Below the pieces are notes generated by a model. That model had not been told where the DNA came from. It saw only the letters and a list, made by a program, of their open reading frames with translations, and made no database searches. Both the position numbers and the translations under genes were made by a program. Shown piece by piece: positions 17,009-24,485 of a stretch of 33,173 bases of DNA. Origin of the DNA: Lachnospiraceae bacterium (GTDB lineage Bacteria; Bacillota; Clostridia; Lachnospirales; Lachnospiraceae). The first letter of the stretch is position 1. The number at the start of each line of letters is the position of its first letter. The stretch is taken from assembly GCA_016293925.1 (NCBI GenBank), contig JAEDCX010000019.1:1-33173 (forward strand), in the 5' to 3' direction.

Positions 17009-17137
17009 ATGAGACAGATTGCGATTGCTGATACCATGATGAATAGGATGACCGGTATGTGCATGATGAACATGGACATCATGATGTGCTGCAACAGAAA
17101 GTGTGATGAGTTCTCCGTTCGGAAGGAAGCAAGATAA
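17009..17137 (+). CDS. Met/Cys-rich leader peptide of the metQNI operon (attenuator)
   Basis: A 42-codon ORF starts at 17009 with a strong AAGGAG site 8 bases upstream. Beyond the start codon there are Met codons at positions 10, 11, 14, 17, 19, 20, 22, 25 and 26, and Cys codons at 18, 27, 28 and 32. So 12 of 19 codons between 10 and 28 encode sulfur amino acids. The ORF ends at a TAA 33 bases before a rho-independent terminator, and the next real genes encode a methionine ABC importer. This is the arrangement of trp- or his-type attenuation: ribosome stalling when charged tRNA-Met or tRNA-Cys is scarce would favour antitermination. The peptide itself probably has no other function. The role is inferred from sequence layout. 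Confidence 0.8.
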   Translation: MRQIAIADTMMNRMTGMCMMNMDIMMCCNRKCDEFSVRKEAR

Positions 17138-17180
17138 TCCGCGAGGATAATCGATACCCTTTGACAGTAGACCGGGAGCT
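17109..17180 (+). promoter_or_regulatory. Predicted antiterminator pairing in the met leader
   Basis: AGTTCTCCGT (17109-17118, inside leader codons 34-37) can pair with ACCGGGAGCT (17171-17180), the 5' arm of the terminator, in 9 of 10 positions including two wobbles. The same segment also holds GTTCTCC (17110-17116), the exact complement of GGAGAAC (16997-17003) at the leader ribosome binding site. Three exclusive pairings are therefore possible: leader site with 17110-17116, antiterminator, or terminator. A ribosome stalled at the Met cluster (17036-17086) would leave 17109-17118 free. Confidence 0.65.
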
Positions 17181-17200
17181 CATGTAGTTCCCGGTTTTTT
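17171..17200 (+). terminator. Attenuator terminator upstream of metQ
   Basis: ACCGGGAGCT (17171-17180) pairs with AGTTCCCGGT (17186-17195) with one wobble and a 5-base loop, followed by a run of T up to 17200. It lies between the leader ORF and metQ, so it must be read through for expression of the operon. Confidence 0.9.
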
Positions 17201-17229
17201 ATTTCTCTGTTGCAGGAGTCATGACTGTT

Positions 17230-17268
17230 GGCAAACGATAGGGGTGCAAATCACCATATCGATGCGCC
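17230..17268 (+). other. Long leader between attenuator and metQ, with a hairpin
   Basis: The 315 bases from 17201 to 17515 hold no long gene. The clearest structure is an extended hairpin: GGC (17230) with GCC (17266), CGATA (17236) with TATCG (17257), and GGTG-CAAAT-CACC at the tip (17243-17255). Several ribosome-binding-like purine runs follow (AGGAGGAG near 17272 and 17302, GGAGG near 17378). I could not match it to a known riboswitch class. Confidence 0.45.
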
Positions 17269-17314
17269 ACGTAGCAGGAGGAGCATTCCGATTGATAGGA
17301 TAGGAGGAGAAACG

Positions 17315-17371
17315 ATGCAGAATATTTTCGAAGCTCTGGTAAGAGCCAACTACAGATACGGACGAATGTGA
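17315..17371 (+). CDS. Possible 18-codon ORF with strong ribosome binding site
   Basis: An ATG at 17315 is preceded by AGGAGGAGAAACG, the best ribosome binding site in the metQ leader, and opens an 18-codon frame that ends in ATG-TGA. It lies after the attenuator terminator and 144 bases before metQ. It has one internal Met, the last codon. It may be a second leader peptide or a chance frame. Confidence 0.35.
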   Translation: MQNIFEALVRANYRYGRM

Positions 17372-17515
17372 AGCCCGGAGGAAACGGTTCGGATATGATA
17401 CAGGAAACATCAGCAGTGACAACAAATATGGAAAAGAGAAAGGAGCTTTGCCGGAGAAACGGACATGAGATTCCGTGTGATGACAGATCTTTCCGGCAGA
17501 CACAGGTATAGAAAC

Positions 17516-18382
17516 ATGAGAAAATCAATTCAGAGAGCATGGAAAACAATTATTACATCCGCATTAACACTGACTCTGGCCTTCAGCTTCACGGCATGCG
17601 GCAAGAAATCAGGCAAAATAACCATAGCAATCCCCAATGACACCACAAACGAGGCGAGAGCGCTTCTCCTGTTGGAGGATCAGGGATATATCAAATTGAA
17701 GGATGGCGCGGGAATTACAGCTACCATTCTGGATATCGAAGAGAATAAGCACAACATTACCTTCAACGAAGTAGAAGCAGCCCAGCTTCCGAATGTACTG
17801 CAGGACGTTGATTATGCGATTATCAATTCCAACTATGCGATCAATGCCGGATTGAATCCCACATCCGATGCGCTGGCACTGGAGGGTTCCTCTTCCGCAT
17901 ATGCCAACATCCTGGCTGTTAAGCAGGGAAATGAGAACAATGCTCTGGTACTGGCACTGAAAGCAGCACTGGAGAGCAAACAGGTGGCAGACTATATTAC
18001 ATCCACTTATGACGGTGCGGTTGTCAGCGTAGTAGACAATCCGACAGACGGCTATGATGCTTCTATTGATTACGCTGCCCTGGAGGGAAAGACCATCTCT
18101 GTTGCAGCCTCCCCGACACCGCATGCAGAGATTCTGGCAATTGCAAAGGATATCTTATCTGCGAAGGGGATCAAGTTGGATATTCAGGAATACAATGACT
18201 ATGTTGTGCCGAATAATATCGTTGAGGACGGAACTGTTTTAGCCAACTATTTCCAGCATGTTCCTTATCTGGATGATTTCAATGCAGAGAACGGCACACA
18301 TCTGGTCAGTGTTGCAGCAATCCATGTGGAGCCGCTTGGTCTCTATGGCGGAAAACAGTCGAGTTTGGATAAACTGAAATAA
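17516..18382 (+). CDS. metQ: Methionine ABC transporter substrate-binding lipoprotein (NlpA family)
   Basis: The 288-residue product begins MRKSIQRAWK, with a signal peptide ending in the lipobox FTAC (Cys28). The mature part has the NlpA/MetQ pattern: LLEDQGYIKLKDG, VDYAIINSNYAINAGLNP, and NILAVKQGNENN. It should bind D- or L-methionine outside the membrane and deliver it to MetI. An in-frame ATG at 17465 has a better ribosome site (GGAGAAACGGAC) and would add 17 residues before the signal peptide, so the start is uncertain. The next gene, metN, follows after 15 bases. Context with MetN (NIL domain) and MetI makes methionine the likely substrate. Confidence 0.92.
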   Translation: MRKSIQRAWKTIITSALTLTLAFSFTACGKKSGKITIAIPNDTTNEARALLLLEDQGYIKLKDGAGITATILDIEENKHNITFNEVEAAQLPNVLQDVDYAIINSNYAINAGLNPTSDALALEGSSSAYANILAVKQGNENNALVLALKAALESKQVADYITSTYDGAVVSVVDNPTDGYDASIDYAALEGKTISVAASPTPHAEILAIAKDILSAKGIKLDIQEYNDYVVPNNIVEDGTVLANYFQHVPYLDDFNAENGTHLVSVAAIHVEPLGLYGGKQSSLDKLK

Positions 18383-18397
18383 AGATTCGGAGGTCCT

Positions 18398-19414
18398 ATG
18401 ATTGAATTACAGAATCTAACGAAAATATTTCATACGGCAGAGGGTGAAGTGGAGGCTTTGAAAAAAGTCTCCATCACCATTCCCGATGGGGAGATCTATG
18501 GGATCATCGGAATGAGTGGAGCCGGCAAAAGCACGCTGGTGCGATGTATTAATCTGTTGGAGCGCCCGGATGAGGGTACGGTAAAAGTGGATGGTCAGGA
18601 TCTGGCGCAGCTTTCTGAGAGAGAGCTGCGTAAAATGCGTAGAAATATCACCATGATTTTCCAGGGATTCAATCTATTGATGCAGAGAAACTGTCTGCGA
18701 AATGTCTGCTACCCGCTGGAACTGGCCGGCGTGAAAAGGGCGGAAGCAAGGAAAAAAGCAATGGAACTGCTGGAACTGGTGGGATTACAGGATAAAGCAC
18801 TTGCTTATCCGGCACAGTTGTCCGGCGGACAGAAACAGAGAGTGGCCATTGCAAGAGCGCTGGCTACAAATCCCAAGGTTCTGCTGTGTGACGAGGCAAC
18901 CAGCGCCCTGGATCCCACAACCACGAACTCCATTCTGGAGCTGATCCGTGATATCAACAGTCGGTTCGGAATTACGGTGATTATCATCACACACCAGATG
19001 AGTGTTGTGGAAAATGTATGCCGGAAGGTAGCTATTCTGGATCGGGGGGAAGTGGTAGAGCATGGAGATGTGGGAGAGATCTTCGCGCATCCGAAGTCAC
19101 AGGCAGCCAGAAAGCTTGTTTACCCGGACGGAAACGAGAATGCTCTGGTGGTCAATGCGGAGTCGGAGACACTTATTCGTGTCGTATTCAATGGCGCAGA
19201 TGCCGCCGGTAAGCCGATCATTGCCAGAATGGCTCTGGATGCGGGAATAACGGCGAATATTGCATATGCATCCACGAAAACGATCCATGGCAAAGCATAC
19301 GGATCCATGATTCTGGGAATTGCGGGGGGAGAAGATCAGAAGAACAGAGCGATTGACTACCTCCGGGAAACACCGGATATTATTGTAGAGGAGGTATCGG
19401 ATTATGTTTCGTGA
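18398..19414 (+). CDS. metN: Methionine ABC transporter ATPase with NIL domain
   Basis: The 338-residue protein has Walker A GMSGAGKST (38-46), Q-loop Gln89, signature LSGGQ (141-145) and Walker B VLLCDE (161-166). The C-terminal region of about 258-335 is the NIL domain, which in MetN proteins binds methionine and inhibits transport when the cell is replete. The start has GGAGGTCCT directly upstream. The metI gene overlaps the end by 11 bases. Cytoplasmic face of the membrane. Confidence 0.96.
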   Translation: MIELQNLTKIFHTAEGEVEALKKVSITIPDGEIYGIIGMSGAGKSTLVRCINLLERPDEGTVKVDGQDLAQLSERELRKMRRNITMIFQGFNLLMQRNCLRNVCYPLELAGVKRAEARKKAMELLELVGLQDKALAYPAQLSGGQKQRVAIARALATNPKVLLCDEATSALDPTTTNSILELIRDINSRFGITVIIITHQMSVVENVCRKVAILDRGEVVEHGDVGEIFAHPKSQAARKLVYPDGNENALVVNAESETLIRVVFNGADAAGKPIIARMALDAGITANIAYASTKTIHGKAYGSMILGIAGGEDQKNRAIDYLRETPDIIVEEVSDYVS

Positions 19415-20108
19415 TTTATTCTCGGCTGAAAAGTGGGAGGAAGCCTGGGACATCATTCAGTCCCAGTTCGGAACCGCTGTGTGGGAGACGGTATATGTAA
19501 CATTGGCATCTACCGCCTTTGCGATTCTGATCGGACTTCCTCTGGGGGTACTGCTGGTGGTAGGAGACAAAAAGGGAATCCGTCCGCTGCCCGTCTGGAT
19601 CATGTCGGTTCTGAACGTGATCATCAACATTCTCCGTTCGGTTCCTTTTCTGATTCTGATGATTCTGGTATTTCCGCTTACACGGGCGATCATCGGAACC
19701 ACGGTTGGAACAACGGCTTCCATCGTGCCCCTGACGATAGCAGCTTTCCCTTTCGTGGCAAGACTGGTGGAGACAAGCCTTCGTGAGGTGGATCCCAATA
19801 CGATTGAGATGGCACAGAGCATGGGATCGTCCACATTACAGATTGTCTGGAAGGTGATGATTCCGGAGAGCATTCCCTCTCTGATCTCCAATGCAACGAT
19901 TGCACTTACCACCATCCTCGGCTATACCGCCATGAGCGGAATCATCGGTGGCGGCGGACTGGGGAAGATTGCCATTAACTACGGATATTACAGGTACAAA
20001 TATCTGATCATGCTGGTAGCAGTTATTCTGCTGGTTATCCTGGTGCAGATCTTCCAGAGTGTCGGCACATTTCTGGCGCGCAGGACAGATAAGCGTCTCC
20101 GCAGATGA
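19404..20108 (+). CDS. metI: Methionine ABC transporter permease
   Basis: The 234-residue membrane protein carries about five hydrophobic segments and a MetI-type coupling loop at about 123-153 (ETSLREVDPNTIEMAQSMG). The segment NILRSVPFLILMILVFPLTR is also typical of MetI. The start overlaps metN by 11 bases with GAGGAGG upstream, indicating translational coupling. It is the last gene of the operon; the terminator at 20116 follows within ten bases. Confidence 0.95.
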   Translation: MFRDLFSAEKWEEAWDIIQSQFGTAVWETVYVTLASTAFAILIGLPLGVLLVVGDKKGIRPLPVWIMSVLNVIINILRSVPFLILMILVFPLTRAIIGTTVGTTASIVPLTIAAFPFVARLVETSLREVDPNTIEMAQSMGSSTLQIVWKVMIPESIPSLISNATIALTTILGYTAMSGIIGGGGLGKIAINYGYYRYKYLIMLVAVILLVILVQIFQSVGTFLARRTDKRLRR

Positions 20109-20115
20109 ACATACA

Positions 20116-20166
20116 AAAACCGCTTATCGGTGAGAGAATCAAATCTTTCCCGATAAGCGGCTTTTT
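20116..20166. terminator. Bidirectional terminator between metI and the convergent lipoprotein gene
   Basis: CCGCTTATCGG (20120-20130) and CCGATAAGCGG (20150-20160) form a perfect 11-bp stem. It is flanked by CTTTTTG on the plus side and by AAAAAC on the other, which reads as a T-tract on the minus strand. It serves both metI and the lipoprotein gene at 20187-21008. Confidence 0.92.
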
Positions 20167-20186
20167 GCATACTGTTTCAGGTTTTA

Positions 20187-21008
20187 TTATTTTACCGTTA
20201 CGGATGTGATGTGTGGATTCACACCTTCATACCAGTACAGGAAACCTTCCAGATCAACGGTCTGTCCAACTTCAAGTGCTTTTACGGCAGCGTAAACATC
20301 TGTTGTGCTATCGCACAGGTAAGACTCCACTGTGAAGGTATATGTAGTTCCGTTCAGAGAAACGTTGAAATACAGGTCATCGCCGTCAACACCGGAACCA
20401 TCCCACTTGTAGTTGAATGCAGCGCCGTCATCACGAGCCTCTACGGTCATCCCTTTGAAAGATACGAACTGGTTCTGGTAGTTGATCAGATCATCAGAGC
20501 CAAGTTTGTCTGTGATATCTAATGCAGGAGCAATGTAAGAGCCTTCTTCAATCTCGAACGTAGAATCGATGATCTCGATCTCGCCTGCCCATTCAGCCTT
20601 GTAGCCTGTTACCTTAATCTTGGTACCGGGAACCAGCTTCGCATAGTCCTCTTCGGAACAAGTCATGTTGTACAGGAAATAAGCACCATCTTTGTCCTGA
20701 GCGTAAACAGTGGCTTTGTCTTCCCACCAGGACTGCTTTGCCTGAACGTAAGCTTCAATCACAACTGCATCATCAATGGCTGCAGCAACATACTCAGCGT
20801 ATGTCATAACACCCTCTGATTTCGCGTCCGGATCAACAGGAGTATCAGGGGTTGTCTGATTGTCTGTCTGATCGTCCGTGGTGTCTGTTGTCTGATCCTG
20901 AACAGGGTCCTGCTTGTTAGAATCGTCTTTGGCGTCCTTCTTACCACAACCAACTACAGTCGTGAGGACAAGAACAAACGCCAGTAAAAGTGTAGCTAAT
21001 TTTTTCAT
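20187..21008 (-). CDS. Lipoprotein with OB-fold-like repeats
   Basis: The 273-residue product starts at the ATG at 21008, which has AAGGAG 8 bases upstream. A signal peptide leads to the lipobox VVGC (Cys21). An Asp/Thr/Gln-rich linker spans about 23-68. Two beta-rich parts follow: about 75-160 (VVIEAYVQAKQSWWEDKATVYAQ being shortened to VVIEAYVQAKQSWW, then FLYNMTCSEEDYAKLVPGTK and IKVTGYKAEWAGE) and about 175-273 (NQFVSFKGMTVEARD, GQTVDLEGFLYWYEG). The pattern 'lvpGtkIkVtGy..ew.Ge' recalls OB-fold domains found in extracellular proteins. Ligand unknown. It is transcribed from its own promoter and not clearly part of the sugar operon upstream. Confidence 0.75.
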   Translation of the reverse strand: MKKLATLLLAFVLVLTTVVGCGKKDAKDDSNKQDPVQDQTTDTTDDQTDNQTTPDTPVDPDAKSEGVMTYAEYVAAAIDDAVVIEAYVQAKQSWWEDKATVYAQDKDGAYFLYNMTCSEEDYAKLVPGTKIKVTGYKAEWAGEIEIIDSTFEIEEGSYIAPALDITDKLGSDDLINYQNQFVSFKGMTVEARDDGAAFNYKWDGSGVDGDDLYFNVSLNGTTYTFTVESYLCDSTTDVYAAVKALEVGQTVDLEGFLYWYEGVNPHITSVTVK

Positions 21009-21052
21009 AATGTCACTCCTTTGGATAACTTTGTTCATAAGGTATCAACTAC

Positions 21053-21080
21053 ATTATACCCATAATGGACAAAAAATCAA
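21053..21080 (-). promoter_or_regulatory. Promoter for the OB-fold-like lipoprotein gene
   Basis: On the minus strand TTGATT (21080-21075) and a perfect TATAAT (21058-21053) are spaced by 16 bases. The -35 overlaps the last codons of the solute-binding gene at 21077, and no terminator separates the two genes, so some read-through is possible. Confidence 0.7.
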
Positions 21081-22705
21081 TGTTCTTTCTTGTTTTTTCT
21101 TATTTTTATGTGATTCGACAACATGTAGAGCAGGATGAAAACCCAGGTCATTCCCAGGACGACCAGAAGGGCGATGGCCATTCCGGGGAGGGGGCCTAAG
21201 TCCTTCTTGCCGGCTGTAGACGCGTTGGCTTCTCCCAGACGATACAGGGAAGTAACGTTGTCATACAGCTTTGCCATGTATGCTTCGTCGATGGTTTCCT
21301 TACGACGGGTGGATTTGCAGGTGTCCTCGATCAGCTGTCCCGCTGCATCACGCAGGGAGGCAGAGCCATTGAAAACAGGGGTGGTAAAGGTATACCCGAC
21401 GTTGTCCAACAGAATCCTGGCTGCCTGGATCTTGATCGTATAGTGTGCATCATCCTCTCCGATTCGATTCAGATAGTCAAGGTATTCCGCGCTGTTCTGG
21501 GCGCGGCTGGTAACGGGAACATATCCCTCTGTCTCCGAATAGGCGATCTGCACATCGTTGGTCAGCATATACTGTGCGAAAAGCCAGGATGCCAGAACCT
21601 CCTGGGGATCTTCTTTGTTGAAGATACAGATACTGGGACCCTGGGAGATCATCTGGGGATGCTCCGGGTCCACCTGTGGGATCGGCTTGACAACCGTTTC
21701 AAACTGCACGACTTTTGACTCGTGGATGTCGGACAGAGGTGCTTCGCTGCCCATCCATGTGGCGCCGGCCGTAGAGTCGATGGCAAACAGGCACTGTCCT
21801 GCATTCAGGAAATTGCCGGGATAACTGGAGATCTTGAAGGTGGAAAAAGCGCCCTTTTTCACATGGGAGGATATCTCATACAGAAACGCTTTGGTGGTGT
21901 CATTGAAAATCAGGATGTCCCCATCCGGTGTAGAATAATCAGCGCCGGACTGACGCAGCAGTTGAATCATCATATTGTCGGTGGATTTGTAGATGAAGGG
22001 AATCATGACCTTCTGTCCGTTAACAAGATAATTGCCTTCAGCGTCCTTGGCCATGGCGGCGTCGCTCACCTCCCAGATGAAATCCCAGGTCAGTTGTTCC
22101 GGAATGGTGTATCCCATTGCTTCCACATAAGTTTTGTTGATGTAGCACGCTTCCGTGGAGCGCATGTAGGGAATTGCATAATGGTACTGACCAATCTTGC
22201 ATTCCTTCAGGAATTGCGGGATGATCTCCTGTTGTGTGACGGAATCGAAGCGGACTTCGCTGCCGCCCAGACCGTATTTCTCGTCGGCAAAAAGATCATC
22301 CAGAGGAACCATGACATTTTCTCCGGTCATATAGGTTGCAACATGATCCGGATACGTAATACATACGTTTGGCGTGGTAGCCGTGGCAATATTGGTGATG
22401 ACGTCGTTGTACAGCTTGACATAGTCGGTGTACAGACGAAGATTCACCGAAATATTCGGGTACAGAGCTTGGAAATCCGCAATCGCCTTCTCGTAGATCA
22501 GCGTCTGCGCCTTGTTGGTATCATTCTTGGCCCAGAAGGTAATCTCATAGTTACGCGATGTATCGAATTCCTCCGGCGTGACGAAGGCAATGGTTTCCTT
22601 AGAGCCGTGGCAGCCTGTGAAACAGATGCTGACCAGAATACCGCACAACAGAACAGCCAGACGTGCACAAAGGGAACGCCCGGAGGGTAAGATATGCTTT
22701 CTCAT
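21077..22705 (-). CDS. Sugar ABC transporter solute-binding lipoprotein with C-terminal membrane helix
   Basis: The 542-residue protein has a signal peptide with lipobox FTGC (Cys32). A family 1 solute-binding domain follows: ITFWAKNDTNKAQTLIYEKA, IADFQALYPNISV, GQYHYAIPYMRSTEACYINK, LTWDFIWEVSDAA, and AGQCLFAIDSTAGATWMG. This resembles UgpB-type binding proteins. Unusually, a hydrophobic segment at about 507-530 and a short basic tail end the protein, so it could be held in the membrane at both ends. It is the last gene of the minus-strand sugar operon and overlaps the upstream permease gene by 4 bases. Confidence 0.88.
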   Translation of the reverse strand: MRKHILPSGRSLCARLAVLLCGILVSICFTGCHGSKETIAFVTPEEFDTSRNYEITFWAKNDTNKAQTLIYEKAIADFQALYPNISVNLRLYTDYVKLYNDVITNIATATTPNVCITYPDHVATYMTGENVMVPLDDLFADEKYGLGGSEVRFDSVTQQEIIPQFLKECKIGQYHYAIPYMRSTEACYINKTYVEAMGYTIPEQLTWDFIWEVSDAAMAKDAEGNYLVNGQKVMIPFIYKSTDNMMIQLLRQSGADYSTPDGDILIFNDTTKAFLYEISSHVKKGAFSTFKISSYPGNFLNAGQCLFAIDSTAGATWMGSEAPLSDIHESKVVQFETVVKPIPQVDPEHPQMISQGPSICIFNKEDPQEVLASWLFAQYMLTNDVQIAYSETEGYVPVTSRAQNSAEYLDYLNRIGEDDAHYTIKIQAARILLDNVGYTFTTPVFNGSASLRDAAGQLIEDTCKSTRRKETIDEAYMAKLYDNVTSLYRLGEANASTAGKKDLGPLPGMAIALLVVLGMTWVFILLYMLSNHIKIRKNKKEH

Positions 22706-23577
22706 CCTTTCGTACCTCCTCTCGCAACGCCCGCCATGATTTTCTTGCGGAAAATCAGGAACAGGATAATCAGCGGAACGGAGATCACAACCACTGCTGC
22801 CATCATGGCAGGAATGTTCTCGCGACCGAATCCGTTTTCACGAATCTCCTGGATACCGTTGGATACCAGATAGTAATCCGGATCGTCCGTGATCAGACGG
22901 GGCCAGATGTAGGAATTCCAGCATTCGATGATCTTCAGAATGATAATCGTTACAATCGTAGGTCTGCACAGGGGAATCATGACCCGCAGCAGATACTTCA
23001 TATCGCCGGTTCCGTCCACCTTGGCGGCATAATACAGTTCGTCCGGAATCTGGGCGAAGTTTTCTTTTAGCAGATAGATGTAGAATACCGACGTAATGGA
23101 AGGCAGGATCAGACCCAGGAAAGAATTCCGAAGGTCCATGTTGGTAATTGTTACAAAGTTGGTAATGATGACAAGCTCGTTGGGAATCATCATCAGAGAC
23201 AGGAAGAGGGCAAATGCGATATTCCGTCCCCGGAACTGCAGGCGGGCAAAGGCAAATGCAGCCAGTGTAATGATGACAACCATGGCAGCAGTTGTAATCA
23301 GTGTGAAAATAATGGTATTGACGAAATATCTGGCCAGCGGCACCTGTGTAAATGCATCCGAGTAATTCTGGAGCGTAGGTGACAGGGTAAAGAATTTCGG
23401 AATATATTCGCCGTTGTAGGAAGCGTAGCTCTTGACGGAGGTCAGTATCATCCAGTAGAACGGGAACAATACCATAACAGCCCAGACCGTCAGACACAGA
23501 TAGATCACAACGTTGCGGATGATCTTTTTCCTGCGGGCGGATGTTTTTAACTGATCGAGATTCTGGAATTCGTTCAT
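22702..23577 (-). CDS. Sugar ABC transporter permease (MalG/UgpE-like)
   Basis: The 291-residue protein starts at the ATG at 23577, with AAGGAGG 7 bases upstream. It has about six membrane segments, first VIYLCLTVWAVMVLFPFYWM, a common opening helix. The cytoplasmic EAA loop is YYAAKVDGTGDMKYLLRVMI. The stop overlaps the start of the solute-binding gene by ATGA. It pairs with the permease at 23592-24482 as the channel of a CUT1-type importer. Confidence 0.93.
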   Translation of the reverse strand: MNEFQNLDQLKTSARRKKIIRNVVIYLCLTVWAVMVLFPFYWMILTSVKSYASYNGEYIPKFFTLSPTLQNYSDAFTQVPLARYFVNTIIFTLITTAAMVVIITLAAFAFARLQFRGRNIAFALFLSLMMIPNELVIITNFVTITNMDLRNSFLGLILPSITSVFYIYLLKENFAQIPDELYYAAKVDGTGDMKYLLRVMIPLCRPTIVTIIILKIIECWNSYIWPRLITDDPDYYLVSNGIQEIRENGFGRENIPAMMAAVVVISVPLIILFLIFRKKIMAGVARGGTKG

Positions 23578-23591
23578 GCGCTGCCTCCTTC

Positions 23592-24482
23592 TCAATAATG
23601 TACATGCTTCCTGCTGACGAGCAGGTTAATGCAGGTAATGGTCATAACAATGGCGAACAGGATAATGGCCGCTGCGGAAGCGTAGGACGGGTAGCCGCCG
23701 CTGTTTCCGTACAGCATGTCGTAAACGTATCCCACGATGGTATTCATGCCGGCAGCGTTCAGATTCGTACCAAACAGAGCAACCGCATCGCTGTAGGCCT
23801 TGAACGCGCCGATGAATCCGGTGATCACCAGATAGAAGATCATGGGAGAGATCATGGGTAGCGTGATTTTGCGGAAAATCCGTCCTTTGGACGTGCCGTC
23901 TACCTTGGCAGCATTGTAGTATACCGGATTGACGGATGCCAGTGCACTCGTCAGAATCAGAATCTTGAACGGCAGGACAATCCAGATGGTGTAGAAGCAC
24001 AGGACGAACATCTTCGCCCAATACGGACCGTCGATGAAATCCACGGAGGAGCCGCCGAACGCACGGATCAGCAGATTCACCATACCGTCAGTGTAGGCGG
24101 TTTTCTTGAACAGAATCATGAAAACCAGCCCCACCGCCAGCGTATTGGTCACATAGGGCAGAAAATAGATGGTCTGGTACAGGTTCCTGAGAGGCTTGAT
24201 GGAGCTCAGCCCCATGGAGATCAACAGCGCCAGACCGGTGGACAGGGGCACTGTGATGATTACCAGAATAAATGTGTTTTTCACCGCCTGCAGGAAATAC
24301 GTATCGTGCAGAACGTAGGAATAATTGTAGAGGCCGGTGCCGTAGCTTGTCTGGGAAGCGGAGTTGTATCCCTCCTCCATGGAATAAATGAATACGTCCA
24401 CAAGCGGATATACCATGAATATGCCCAGAAACAGAATTGCGGGAAGCAGATACAGCCAGCCCTTCAGATTTCTTTTTTCCAT
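23592..24482 (-). CDS. Sugar ABC transporter permease (MalF/UgpA-like)
   Basis: The 296-residue protein opens with MEKRNLKGWLYLLPAILFLG, the usual start of this permease class. About six membrane segments are present, and the EAA loop is YNAAKVDGTSKGRIFRKITL. The family motif YFLPYVTNTLAVGLVF is in the middle. Only 3 bases separate it from the ATPase gene and 14 from the partner permease, so it lies inside one operon. Substrate is likely an oligosaccharide or pentoside given the GH43 gene at the head of the operon, but that is inference. Confidence 0.93.
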   Translation of the reverse strand: MEKRNLKGWLYLLPAILFLGIFMVYPLVDVFIYSMEEGYNSASQTSYGTGLYNYSYVLHDTYFLQAVKNTFILVIITVPLSTGLALLISMGLSSIKPLRNLYQTIYFLPYVTNTLAVGLVFMILFKKTAYTDGMVNLLIRAFGGSSVDFIDGPYWAKMFVLCFYTIWIVLPFKILILTSALASVNPVYYNAAKVDGTSKGRIFRKITLPMISPMIFYLVITGFIGAFKAYSDAVALFGTNLNAAGMNTIVGYVYDMLYGNSGGYPSYASAAAIILFAIVMTITCINLLVSRKHVHY

Positions 24483-24485
24483 AAC

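Noticed and set aside
17221..17270. Possible S-box (SAM riboswitch) or c-di-GMP riboswitch in the metQ leader
   Set aside because: Short resemblance (GGCAAAC, GGTGCAAAT) only. The conserved S-box core before it (the GGAGGGA..TGGCCC..ATGA block) is absent, and the GEMM class key segments do not line up.
17395..17511. 38-codon ORF upstream of metQ as a third leader peptide
   Set aside because: The ribosome site is 13 bases away, composition shows no amino acid bias, and it overlaps the alternative metQ start in another frame. Likely chance.
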